Below, piece by piece: positions 19,644-27,834 of a stretch of DNA of 64,000 bases. Every line of letters begins with the position of its first letter. The stretch's first letter is position 1. This DNA comes from Streptomyces flavotricini. Its GTDB lineage: Bacteria; Actinomycetota; Actinomycetes; Streptomycetales; Streptomycetaceae. The notes under the pieces were generated by a model. That model saw nothing but the letters and a program-made list of their open reading frames with translations, was not told the DNA's origin and ran no database searches. The position numbers were made by a program, and so were the translations under genes. The stretch spans positions 3,175,223 to 3,239,222 of the forward strand of contig NZ_JAINUL010000001.1 of NCBI RefSeq assembly GCF_020639365.1, written 5' to 3'.

Positions 19644-21737
19644 GTGACGCGCAGCGTGTACGTGACCGGTATCGAGCGGGGGGACGGCCGTCAGGTCGTC
19701 GAGCTGGGGATCATGGAGCTGCTGACCCGCCAGACGGCGCGGGTCGGCGTCTACCGGCCGTTGCTCCACGACGGACCGGACCGGCTCTTCGACCTCCTGA
19801 AGGCCCGCTACCGGATCGACCAGGACGCCCGGGCGGCCTACGGCATGGAGTACCACGAGGCCTCCGCCATCCTGGCCGAGAAGGGCACCGACGAGCTCGT
19901 GTCCCGGCTGGTGGACCGCTACCACCGGGTGGCCCGCGACTACGAGGTCATGCTCGTCCTCGGCACCGACTACGCCGATACGAACCTCCCCGACGAGCTG
20001 GCGCTCAACGCCCGCCTCGCCAACGAACTGGGGGCCGTCGTGGTGCCCGTCGTCGGCGGCACCAGGCACCCCGCCGAGGCCGTGGGCGCCGAGGCCCGCA
20101 ACGCCTTCCGCGCGTACGAGAGCCTCGGCTGCCACGTCGTCGCGATGATGGTCAACCGGGTGGCCGCCGAGGACCGGGACGGCATAGCGGAGCGGCTGGC
20201 CGCCCGACTGCCCGTGCCCTGCTACGTGCTGCCGGACGACAAGTCGCTCTCCGCCCCGACCGTCGCCCAGATCACCCGGGCGCTCGGCGCCGAGGTGCTC
20301 CTCGGGGACGACGCCGGGCTGGCCCGCGACGCCGTGGACTTCGTCTTCGGCGGCGCCATGCTGCCGAACTTCCTGAACGCCCTGACCCCCGGCTGCCTGG
20401 TCGTCACCCCCGGGGACCGCGCCGACCTGGTCATCGGGGCGCTGGCCGCGCACGCCTCGGGCACCCCGCCGATCGCCGGCGTGCTGCTGACCCTGAACGA
20501 GCGTCCGGGCCCGGCCATCCTGACCCTGGCCTCGAAACTGGCGCCGGGCACGCCCGTGGTCTCGGTGGCCGGCAACAGCTTCCCGACGGCCGCCGAACTG
20601 TTCTCGCTGCAGAGCCGGTTGAACTCCGCGACCCCGCGCAAGCTGGAGACCGCGCTCGGCCTGTTCGAGCGGCACGTGGACACCGCCGAGCTGCGCGGGC
20701 TGCTGTCCGTGGCCCGCTCCGAGCGGGTCACGCCGATGATGTTCGAGCACGAGCTGCTGGAGCGGGCCCGCGCCGAGCGCCGCCGCGTGGTGCTGCCCGA
20801 GGGCGGCGAGGAGCGCGTGCTGCGCGCCGCGGACGTGGTGCTGCGCCGCGGGGTCTGCGACCTGACCCTGCTGGGCGAGGAGCAGGCGATCCTGAAGAAG
20901 GCCGCCGACCTGGGCGTCGACATCTCCGCCGCGCAGCTCATCGACCCGGCGACCTCCCCCCTGCGGGAGCGTTTCGCCGCGTACTACGCGCAGGCCCGCG
21001 CTCACAAGGGCATGACCGTCGAGCTGGCCCTCGACGTGGTCACCGACGTGAACTACTTCGGCACCCTGATGGTCCAGGAGGGGCTCGCCGACGGCATGGT
21101 CTCTGGCTCGGTGCACTCCACCGCCGCGACCATCCGGCCCGCCTTCGAGATCATCAAGACGAAGCCCGACGCCTCGATCGTCTCCTCCGTCTTCTTCATG
21201 TGCCTCGCCGACCAGGTCCTGGTCTACGGGGACTGCGCGGTCAACCCGGACCCGGGCGCCGAGCAGCTCGCGGACATCGCCGTCCAGTCGGCGGCGACCG
21301 CGGCCGCCTTCGGGGTCGAGCCGCGGATCGCGATGCTCTCGTACTCGACCGGCACCTCGGGCAGCGGCGCGGACGTGGACAAGGTCCGCAAGGCCACCGA
21401 GATCGTCCGCGCGCACCGCCCCGACCTGCTGATCGAGGGCCCGATCCAGTACGACGCCGCCGTCGAGCCCTCGGTCGCCGCGACCAAGCTGCCCGGGTCG
21501 GAGGTGGCCGGCCGCGCCACCGTGCTGATCTTCCCCGACCTCAACACGGGCAACAACACGTACAAGGCCGTGCAGCGCTCGGCGGGTGCCGTCGCGGTCG
21601 GCCCGGTGCTCCAGGGCCTGCGCAAGCCGGTCAACGACCTCTCGCGCGGCGCGCTGGTGCAGGACATCGTCACGACCGTGGCGATCACCGCGATCCAGGC
21701 GCAGGGCGCGCAGCCCGTGCAGGCGCCCACCGCCTGA
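19644..21737 (+). CDS. pta: Phosphate acetyltransferase (long form)
   Basis: Converts acetyl-CoA and phosphate to acetyl-phosphate. The 697-residue protein has the three-part long form: an N-terminal P-loop-like BioD/AAA domain (RSVYVTGIERGDGRQVVELG), a middle DRTGG domain (CLVVTPGDRADLVIGAL), and a C-terminal catalytic domain (VVLPEGGEERVLRAADVV; SYSTGTSGSGADVDKVRKAT; LIFPDLNTGNNTYKAVQR). GTG 19644 follows GGACGGAG at good spacing; ATG 19626 is less likely. Followed by ackA after 68 bases, as in a pta-ackA operon. Confidence 0.95.
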   Translation: MTRSVYVTGIERGDGRQVVELGIMELLTRQTARVGVYRPLLHDGPDRLFDLLKARYRIDQDARAAYGMEYHEASAILAEKGTDELVSRLVDRYHRVARDYEVMLVLGTDYADTNLPDELALNARLANELGAVVVPVVGGTRHPAEAVGAEARNAFRAYESLGCHVVAMMVNRVAAEDRDGIAERLAARLPVPCYVLPDDKSLSAPTVAQITRALGAEVLLGDDAGLARDAVDFVFGGAMLPNFLNALTPGCLVVTPGDRADLVIGALAAHASGTPPIAGVLLTLNERPGPAILTLASKLAPGTPVVSVAGNSFPTAAELFSLQSRLNSATPRKLETALGLFERHVDTAELRGLLSVARSERVTPMMFEHELLERARAERRRVVLPEGGEERVLRAADVVLRRGVCDLTLLGEEQAILKKAADLGVDISAAQLIDPATSPLRERFAAYYAQARAHKGMTVELALDVVTDVNYFGTLMVQEGLADGMVSGSVHSTAATIRPAFEIIKTKPDASIVSSVFFMCLADQVLVYGDCAVNPDPGAEQLADIAVQSAATAAAFGVEPRIAMLSYSTGTSGSGADVDKVRKATEIVRAHRPDLLIEGPIQYDAAVEPSVAATKLPGSEVAGRATVLIFPDLNTGNNTYKAVQRSAGAVAVGPVLQGLRKPVNDLSRGALVQDIVTTVAITAIQAQGAQPVQAPTA

Positions 21738-21747
21738 CCCCTGCCCC

Positions 21748-21785
21748 GCTCCCCCTCCCCCTCCCGCTCCCGCTCCCGCTCCCGC
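21748..21785 (+). repeat. CCCCCT/CCCGCT hexanucleotide tract between pta and ackA
   Basis: The pta-ackA spacer contains consecutive hexamers (CCCCCT then CCCGCT copies), making a pyrimidine-rich tract directly before the ackA ribosome binding site AAGGAAAG. It resembles a slippage-prone simple repeat. Confidence 0.7.
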
Positions 21786-21805
21786 GACAAGGAAAGACGC
21801 CCATC

Positions 21806-23023
21806 GTGACCACCGCATCGCGCGTACTCGTCCTCAACTCCGGCTCCTCGTCGGTGAAGTACCAGCTGCTCGACATGGCGGACTCCACCCGCCTCGCCGT
21901 CGGTCTGGTGGAACGGATCGGCGAAGAGACCTCGCGCCTCGTGCACGAACCGCTGACCGGTCCGGGTGCCGAGGGCGGCAAGCGCGAGCGGCTCGGCGCG
22001 ATCGCGGACCACGGGGCCGCGCTCCGGGCCGTCGCGGCGGAGCTCGCCGCCGACGGGCTGGGCCTGGACTCCCCCGAACTGGCGGCCGTCGGGCACCGGG
22101 TGGTGCACGGCGGGACCCGGTTCACGCAGCCGACGGTGATCGACGACGAGGTGCTGGCGGAGATCCGGAGCCTGATCCCGCTCGCCCCGCTGCACAACCC
22201 GGCGAACGTGACCGGCATCGAGGTGGCGCGCTCGCTGCGCGCGGACATCCCGCAGGTGGCGGTCTTCGACACGGCCTTCCACTCGACGATGCCGGAGTAC
22301 GTGGCCCGGTACGCGATCGACGCCGCGACGGCGGACAAGTACGCCATCCGGCGGTACGGGTTCCACGGCACCTCCCACGCGTACGTCTCGCGGGCGACGG
22401 CCGCCCTGCTCGGCCGGCCGGTGGAGGACGTGAACGTGATCGTGCTGCACCTGGGCAACGGGGCCTCGGCCTCGGCGGTGCGCGGCGGGGTGTGCGTGGA
22501 GACGTCGATGGGGCTGACCCCGCTGGAGGGCCTGGTCATGGGCACCCGTTCGGGCGACCTGGATCCGGCGGTCGTCTTCCACCTGGCGCGGGTGGGGGGC
22601 TTCTCGGTGGATGAGATCGATTCGCTCCTGAACAAGAAGAGCGGTCTGCTGGGCCTGTGCGGCGACAACGACATGCGCGAGGTGCTGCGGCGGGCGGGCG
22701 AGGGCGACGAGTCGGCGCGGCTCGCCTTCGCTGCGTACGTCCACCGCCTGAAGAAGTACATCGGCGCCTACTCGGCGGTGCTCGGCCGGGTGGACGCGGT
22801 GGCGTTCACGGCGGGGGTCGGCGAGAACGCGCACCAGGTCCGGGAAGCTGCCGTCGAGGGCCTCGCGGAGCTGGGGCTCGCGCTGGACCCGGAGGCCAAC
22901 GCCGTGCGCTCTTCGCAGCCGCGGCTGGTGTCGCCGGACTACGCGCGGGTGGCGGTGGCCGTGGTCCCGACGGATGAGGAACTGGAGATCGCCACCCAGG
23001 CGTACGCGCTGGTTACTCAGTAG
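21806..23023 (+). CDS. ackA: Acetate kinase
   Basis: Makes ATP from acetyl-phosphate and ADP, completing acetate overflow with Pta. The 405-residue protein has phosphate-binding LVLNSGSSSVKYQL near the N-terminus, signature RRYGFHGTSHAYVS, and the nucleotide-site segments LHLGNGASASAV and FTAGVGENAHQVR. GTG 21806 has AAGGAAAG ten bases upstream. Same strand and spacing as a pta-ackA operon. Confidence 0.96.
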   Translation: MTTASRVLVLNSGSSSVKYQLLDMADSTRLAVGLVERIGEETSRLVHEPLTGPGAEGGKRERLGAIADHGAALRAVAAELAADGLGLDSPELAAVGHRVVHGGTRFTQPTVIDDEVLAEIRSLIPLAPLHNPANVTGIEVARSLRADIPQVAVFDTAFHSTMPEYVARYAIDAATADKYAIRRYGFHGTSHAYVSRATAALLGRPVEDVNVIVLHLGNGASASAVRGGVCVETSMGLTPLEGLVMGTRSGDLDPAVVFHLARVGGFSVDEIDSLLNKKSGLLGLCGDNDMREVLRRAGEGDESARLAFAAYVHRLKKYIGAYSAVLGRVDAVAFTAGVGENAHQVREAAVEGLAELGLALDPEANAVRSSQPRLVSPDYARVAVAVVPTDEELEIATQAYALVTQ

Positions 23024-23044
23024 TCACTTGGACTTTCCACCAGA

Positions 23045-23078
23045 CGGAATATTCCGCTACGAAACAAACCGATAGGAT
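23045..23078 (+). promoter_or_regulatory. pyk promoter with palindrome CGGAATATTCCG
   Basis: TAGGAT at 23073-23078 ends six bases before the pyk ATG (23085), suggesting a leaderless mRNA. The perfect 12-bp palindrome CGGAATATTCCG at 23045-23056 lies where a -35 element would fall and may be a regulator site. Confidence 0.5.
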
Positions 23079-23084
23079 CCAGTC

Positions 23085-24515
23085 ATGCGCCGTTCCAAAA
23101 TTGTCTGCACGCTGGGCCCCGCCGTCGACTCGTATGAGCAGCTGAAAGCGCTCATCGAGGCAGGTATGAACGTGGCCCGATTCAACTTCAGCCACGGGTC
23201 CCAGGCAGAACACCAGGAGCGGTACGACCGCGTCCGGAAGGTCTCCGAGGACACCGGGCGCGCGGTCGGCGTCCTCGCCGACCTCCAGGGCCCCAAGATC
23301 CGTCTCGAGACCTTCGCCGAGGGCCCCGTCGAGCTGGTGCGCGGTGACGAGTTCACCATCACCACCGAGGACGTCCCTGGCGACAAGTCCATCTGCGGCA
23401 CCACCTACAAGGGCCTGCCGGGCGACGTCGCCAAGGGTGACCAGGTCCTGATCAACGACGGCAACGTCGAGCTGCGGGTGACCGAGGTCGAGGGCCCGCG
23501 GGTCAAGACCATCGTCATCGAGGGCGGTGTCATCTCGGACCACAAGGGCATCAACCTGCCGGGTGCCGCCGTGAACGTCCCCGCGCTGTCGGAGAAGGAC
23601 GTCGACGACCTGCGCTTCGCCCTGCGGATGGGCTGCGACATGGTCGCCCTGTCCTTCGTCCGCGACGCCAACGACGTCAAGGACGTCCACAAGGTCATGG
23701 ACGAGGAGGGCCGCCGGGTCCCCGTCATCGCCAAGGTCGAGAAGCCGCAGGCCGTCGAGAACATGGCGGCCGTGGTGGACGCCTTCGACGCGGTCATGGT
23801 GGCCCGTGGCGACCTGGCCGTCGAGTACCCGCTCGAGAAGGTCCCGATGGTCCAGAAGCGGCTCATCGAGATGTGCCGCCGCAACGCCAAGCCGGTGATC
23901 GTCGCGACCCAGATGATGGAGTCGATGATCACCAACTCCCGCCCGACGCGCGCGGAGGCGTCCGACGTCGCCAACGCGATCCTGGACGGCGCGGACGCGG
24001 TCATGCTGTCGGCCGAGTCCTCGGTCGGCGCTTACCCCATCGAGACGGTCAAGACGATGTCGAAGATCGTCACGGCGGCCGAGGAGGAGCTCCTCTCCAA
24101 GGGCCTCCAGCCGCTGGTCCCGGGCAAGAAGCCCCGCACCCAGGGCGGCTCCGTCGCCCGCGCGGCCTGCGAGATCGCGGACTTCCTCGACGGCAAGGCG
24201 CTCATCGCCTTCACGCAGTCCGGTGACACCGCCCGCCGGCTGTCGCGCTACCGCGTGACCCAGCCGATCCTGGCCTTCACCACCGACGTCAACACCCGCA
24301 ACCAGCTCACGCTGAGCTGGGGCGTCGAGTCCTACATCGTCCCGCACGTGGACACCACCGACGCGATGGTCGACCTGGTGGACGGCGAGCTGCTGAAGCT
24401 GGGCCGCCACAACGCCGGCGACACCATGATCATCACCGCCGGCTCGCCCCCCGGCGTCCCGGGCACGACCAACATGGTCCGCGTCCACCACCTGGGCGGC
24501 GAGTCCCAGGGCTGA
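23085..24515 (+). CDS. pyk: Pyruvate kinase
   Basis: Last step of glycolysis. The 476-residue protein begins MRRSKIVCTLGPAVDSYEQL. It shows GMNVARFNFSHG, the active-site segment PVIAKVEKPQAVENM with the catalytic Lys, MVARGDLAVEYPLEKVP, and the ESMITNSRPTRAEASDVANA signature. The C-terminal domain is complete. No ribosome binding site is evident; a -10-like hexamer sits six bases before the ATG. Separate transcript from ackA judging by its own promoter-like sequence. Confidence 0.96.
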   Translation: MRRSKIVCTLGPAVDSYEQLKALIEAGMNVARFNFSHGSQAEHQERYDRVRKVSEDTGRAVGVLADLQGPKIRLETFAEGPVELVRGDEFTITTEDVPGDKSICGTTYKGLPGDVAKGDQVLINDGNVELRVTEVEGPRVKTIVIEGGVISDHKGINLPGAAVNVPALSEKDVDDLRFALRMGCDMVALSFVRDANDVKDVHKVMDEEGRRVPVIAKVEKPQAVENMAAVVDAFDAVMVARGDLAVEYPLEKVPMVQKRLIEMCRRNAKPVIVATQMMESMITNSRPTRAEASDVANAILDGADAVMLSAESSVGAYPIETVKTMSKIVTAAEEELLSKGLQPLVPGKKPRTQGGSVARAACEIADFLDGKALIAFTQSGDTARRLSRYRVTQPILAFTTDVNTRNQLTLSWGVESYIVPHVDTTDAMVDLVDGELLKLGRHNAGDTMIITAGSPPGVPGTTNMVRVHHLGGESQG

Positions 24516-24564
24516 CCCCGACGCGGCCCCGGCCTGACCGGGCCGCACCTCTGCCGCACAGAGA

Positions 24565-24614
24565 CCGAGGGCGGCACCCCGAATCCCTGACAGGGACCGG
24601 GGTGCCGCCCTCGG
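24565..24614. terminator. Strong terminator between pyk and the DUF6230 cluster
   Basis: Perfect 17-bp arms: CCGAGGGCGGCACCCCG (24565-24581) and its reverse complement (24598-24614), loop 16 bases. It lies between convergent genes and probably serves both. Confidence 0.85.
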
Positions 24615-24657
24615 TGCGTCCCGCGCGGCGCGGGGCCGTACGCGGGGCCGTACGGGA

Positions 24658-25965
24658 CTACTCGGGCGGGCCGACGTAGTTGTGGAGGCCCGGGACCGTG
24701 AGCGTGCCGCCGAACTGGCCGGCCTGGACGACCTTGACGTTCGAGAAGAACGCGAACGGGACGTTCAGGGGCGGCGGGCTGTTCGGGGTGAACTCGATCG
24801 GGATCAGGCCGAAGAGGTTCCCCTTGAGGCTCTCGGTGTACATCGTCACCGTGCCGCCGCGGATCTTGGAGGTGGAGCCCGGGCGGGACTTCAGGTGGGC
24901 GACGTTCCCGGTCTTGCCGACCGTCTGGTAGAGGTCCTTGATGTCCAGCGAGTCCGCCGTGAACTTCAGGACCTTCTTCGTCTTGCCGCCTGCCGTCTTC
25001 ACCTCGACGATGCCGTGGTAATCCAGGCCGTAGAGGGTCAGCAGCGAGCTGTCGAGGTACCAGGGCTCGTCCGGCAGGAGCGGGATGCCCGGCTCCAGCT
25101 CGGCGTCGGCCAGCGCCTTGGCGTCGTACGTCGGGCAGGGGAAGGGTTGCTTCCCGTCCGCGTCCTTCGCCTCGTCGGGCTTGTCCTTGTCCTCGTCGGC
25201 CTTCTCGCCCGTTTCGTCCTTGGGCGTCTTCGCGGTGTCCTTGACGTCCTCGGACAGCTCCTTGACGTCGACGCCGGCCTTCTTCGCGGCGTCGCGGATC
25301 GCGTCCGCGGCCGGGTCGGGGGCGGGCTTCGCCGGAGCGGGCGCCGTCGGGGCGGACTTGGTCGGCGTGGGCGTGGGCGTCGGGGTGGCCGACGGGTGCG
25401 CGCCCAGGATCGGGGTGGTGATCCCGTCGACGATGCCCTTGACCTTGTCGCCGATGCCCAGCGGGTCCAGCGGGTTCGGGGTCTTGGACGGGGACGCGGT
25501 GGCGGCCGGCGCGGCGGGAGCCGAGGGGGCCGTCTGCTTCGACGCGGAGTCCAGCGCCGACTTGCTGGCGGACGGCTTCGGGGCCGAGGGGGTGGCGCCC
25601 GGCTTCGCGGCCTTCGACGCACCCGGCGAGGGGCTCGCGGAAGCCGACGCGTTGGGCGAGGGCGACGTGGACGCCGACGGACTCGGAGAGGCCGACTCCG
25701 CGGGTTCGTCGGACCGCGTGACGCACGGGCCGGGCGCGAAGGGGATCTCCTCGTCGGCGAGCGCCAGCTTCGGCGCCATGCCCATCCCGACGAAGACCGC
25801 GGTCGGCATGGCCGCCAGCGCCATCGTCTTGCCGACGGGTATCTGGATCTTGTTCAGCAGCGACTTCCGGGGCGCCGCGTGCCGCGGACCCCTTCGTTCA
25901 CGGGACTCTGCGCTCGGGGTCACGTCCCGCTGCGTCTCGTCACCCCGCACTGTTCCTCCCGCCAT
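24658..25965 (-). CDS. Exported hypothetical protein with Ser/Pro/Ala-rich linker
   Basis: A 435-residue envelope protein of unknown function. A basic N-terminus leads to a hydrophobic segment at about residues 40-70 (TMALAAMPTAVFVGMGMAPK), a signal peptide or anchor. Next comes a long low-complexity linker rich in Ala, Ser, Pro and Lys (about 75-260). A C-terminal domain of ~170 residues starts at CPTYDAKALADAELEPGIPL and contains LKFTADSLDIKDLYQTVGKT and GGTVTMYTESLKGNLFG, with many predicted beta strands. The start overlaps the end of the DUF6114 gene by 26 bases, so the two are coupled. Third gene of a leftward cluster with DUF6114 and DUF6230 proteins. The C-terminal region may resemble DUF6230; that is inference. 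Confidence 0.8.
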   Translation of the reverse strand: MAGGTVRGDETQRDVTPSAESRERRGPRHAAPRKSLLNKIQIPVGKTMALAAMPTAVFVGMGMAPKLALADEEIPFAPGPCVTRSDEPAESASPSPSASTSPSPNASASASPSPGASKAAKPGATPSAPKPSASKSALDSASKQTAPSAPAAPAATASPSKTPNPLDPLGIGDKVKGIVDGITTPILGAHPSATPTPTPTPTKSAPTAPAPAKPAPDPAADAIRDAAKKAGVDVKELSEDVKDTAKTPKDETGEKADEDKDKPDEAKDADGKQPFPCPTYDAKALADAELEPGIPLLPDEPWYLDSSLLTLYGLDYHGIVEVKTAGGKTKKVLKFTADSLDIKDLYQTVGKTGNVAHLKSRPGSTSKIRGGTVTMYTESLKGNLFGLIPIEFTPNSPPPLNVPFAFFSNVKVVQAGQFGGTLTVPGLHNYVGPPE

Positions 25966-26479
25966 CGGCGTGGGCAGTCGTCTCTGTCGCGTGAGCCGTT
26001 TCCGTCTCGCGGGGGCCGGGTACTCCCAGGGTGCCGTCCGCGAACTCCTCCGCCTTGGCCGGCGCCGCCTCTTCCGGCTTGCCCGGCGACCACGAGAGCG
26101 CGAGGGCTCCGCCGACCAGGGCGAACAGGAAGCCGAGGAAGAAGCCGCCCAGGTTGGACACCGGCAGGGAGACCAGCGCGAGCAGGATCGACGCCACTCC
26201 GGCGAAGACCCGGATGCCCTGCTGGAACCAGAGGGCCAGGCCGAGCGTGATCAGCAGGACACCGATGATCAGTGAGCCCGCGCCCGCGGTCGTCGCCATG
26301 GCGATGGTGACGTTGCCCAGCCGGAGGTCCGCGTACGGGAAGTACGCGATGGGAATGCCGCCGATGAGAGTGAAGAGGCCCGCCCAGAACGGCCGGACCC
26401 CACTCCAGGCGTGGAAGCGGTGGTACACCACGGTGAGCCAAGCGTCGTCTGCGGCGCGAACCGGGGCCTGGGGGTTCAT
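25940..26479 (-). CDS. DUF6114 family membrane protein
   Basis: A 179-residue integral membrane protein. Four hydrophobic helices are visible: FWAGLFTLIGGIPIAYF, the segment around AGSLIIGVLLITLGLALW, FAGVASILLALVSLPVS, and GGFFLGFLFALVGGALALSW. The ~40-residue tail is charged. I recognise the DUF6114 family from the WSGVRPFWAGLFTLIGGIPI opening. ATG 26479 has AGGGAG upstream. It sits between a DUF6230 gene and an exported protein gene, so the three may form an envelope complex. Function unknown. Confidence 0.85.
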   Translation of the reverse strand: MNPQAPVRAADDAWLTVVYHRFHAWSGVRPFWAGLFTLIGGIPIAYFPYADLRLGNVTIAMATTAGAGSLIIGVLLITLGLALWFQQGIRVFAGVASILLALVSLPVSNLGGFFLGFLFALVGGALALSWSPGKPEEAAPAKAEEFADGTLGVPGPRETETAHATETTAHADGGRNSAG

Positions 26480-26535
26480 GGACAACAGCTCCCTGGAAAA
26501 CGGTGGTACGGAGATCTGGGGAAGCCCGGTGGGAC

Positions 26536-26559
26536 GGGCGGCGGCCGGAGCCGCCACCC
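26536..26559 (-). promoter_or_regulatory. Hairpin between DUF6230 and DUF6114 genes
   Basis: GGGCGGCGGC/GCCGCCACCC with one mismatch and a four-base loop, about 30 bases past the DUF6230 stop. It could attenuate transcription or stabilise the upstream mRNA, giving unequal expression within the cluster. Confidence 0.4.
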
Positions 26560-26587
26560 GCCTCTACCGGTCACGCCCCGGGACGGA

Positions 26588-27238
26588 CTACTTCTCGTCC
26601 TGGTAGCACGGCTGGTCGCCGCTGAGCAGGCGCAGCTTGAGGTCGGGCAGTGTGAAGGTACCCGCCGTCGTCGCCCACGCCTTCTGACGCACGTTCGTCA
26701 GCACGGCCTTCTTGGCACGCTGGGAGAACAGGGCGCCGTTGGCCACCGTGCCGGCCTGCGGCGCGGTGGGGTGCTTGTCGTCGGCCGCGGAGCCGACCGC
26801 GACACCGATGTCCAGGTCGGTGAAGGTGGCGTCGGTGTCGAGCTCGGCGACATCCAGGTAGATGTTGTCCGCGACGGCCGGCTTGCCCTTGTTGCCCGTC
26901 CGCAGCTGCATCGTGATGTTGCCGAGGCCCGGAATGGGGGTGACCAGGGACTGGCACATGTTGGTGATCTCGGCGTGACGGAACCCGGAGATGGTGACCG
27001 GGTGCGCCGCGTCCTTGCCGTCCAGACCCTTGCCCTTGGCGACGCTGCCGTACTGGAGCAGGTCGTCACCGTCGAGCTTGTCGGCCGAGACCTTGAAGTC
27101 CTGGCCGGAGACGCTGAAGGACGCCGCGAGGGCACCCTGCGCCAGACCCACACCGACCGCGGCGGTGGCCGCGATGCTCGGCACCATGACGAGCGCGAAG
27201 CGCTTCCATCTGGTCCCGCCACGAACCTGAGAACTCAT
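26588..27238 (-). CDS. DUF6230 family exported protein
   Basis: A 216-residue protein with a twin-basic N-terminus, then a hydrophobic segment at about residues 14-36 (FALVMVPSIAATAAVGVGLA) ending at ALAASF, a signal peptide or anchor. The mature part is beta-rich (SVSGQDFKVSADKLDG, VTISGFRHAEITNMCQSL) with two Cys residues, in NMCQS and QPCYQDEK, that could form a disulfide outside the cell. ATG 27238 has AAGGAGG at ideal spacing. First gene of the leftward cluster. Function unknown; some databases label such proteins cholesterol esterase, which I see no catalytic motif to support. Confidence 0.85.
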   Translation of the reverse strand: MSSQVRGGTRWKRFALVMVPSIAATAAVGVGLAQGALAASFSVSGQDFKVSADKLDGDDLLQYGSVAKGKGLDGKDAAHPVTISGFRHAEITNMCQSLVTPIPGLGNITMQLRTGNKGKPAVADNIYLDVAELDTDATFTDLDIGVAVGSAADDKHPTAPQAGTVANGALFSQRAKKAVLTNVRQKAWATTAGTFTLPDLKLRLLSGDQPCYQDEK

Positions 27239-27726
27239 TATTCGTTCCTCCTTCTCGGACGTACATCTCCGGTCCGGGCCGTACCCGTCCTGGGATGGGA
27301 GAAGTGCTACGTCCTCGGGAAGGAGCGCAGGCGGCCGAGCCGCGGCAGAGCCGCGTCCGGTACACCGGCGTTCACCCCCGAGCGACAACCACTGGGTCAC
27401 GCGTTCGCGCAACCAGGAGGACAGGCTCCGCCGGTGAGGCGAAGACCCCCCTGTCCAGCAGCCGGCACCCCTGGCACCGGCCGGCCCGGTGGGGACCCTA
27501 CGCCGCGGCTCCGATGAGCGGGACTGCGGGAAGGACCGAGCGTCGCCGATCGTGGTCCATTCCCGGCCGGGGCACAAGGGGGTTCGTTACTGGCGGGTAA
27601 CGGCAAGATAACCAGGGGTCGACCCGGCGCCATCGGGTGACGACGCTGGGTGTCACCAAGGGCCACGACACACTGGTGGATTTACGAACACACCGGACAG
27701 TTCACGGGGTTCCACTTACTGCGAGT
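27239..27726. other. Gene-free upstream region of the DUF6230 cluster
   Basis: No convincing gene in ~490 bases. It holds two related inverted repeats: TTACTGGCGGGTAA (within 27586-27601, flanked as GTTAC...GTAAC) and TTACTGCGAGTAA (27716-27728). These may be binding sites of one regulator acting on the DUF6230 cluster. Bases 27600-27790 are less GC-rich than the surroundings. Confidence 0.5.
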
Positions 27727-27772
27727 AACAGCAGCCGCAATTGCCAAGTTTTGGCAAAGTGCGGCTGCTGTT
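27727..27772 (-). terminator. Long hairpin downstream of the YbbN-like gene
   Basis: Outer arms AACAGCAGCCGCA (27727-27739) and TGCGGCTGCTGTT (27760-27772), inner arms TTGCCAA/TTGGCAA around a three-base loop. It lies ~65 bases past the stop of the leftward YbbN-like gene, which fits a terminator before the DUF6230 promoter region. Confidence 0.75.
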
Positions 27773-27834
27773 TATCTACGTGTCAACAAATCGTCGGTAC
27801 TCCGCCGATCTCCCGGACACCGCGGGTCGAGCCC

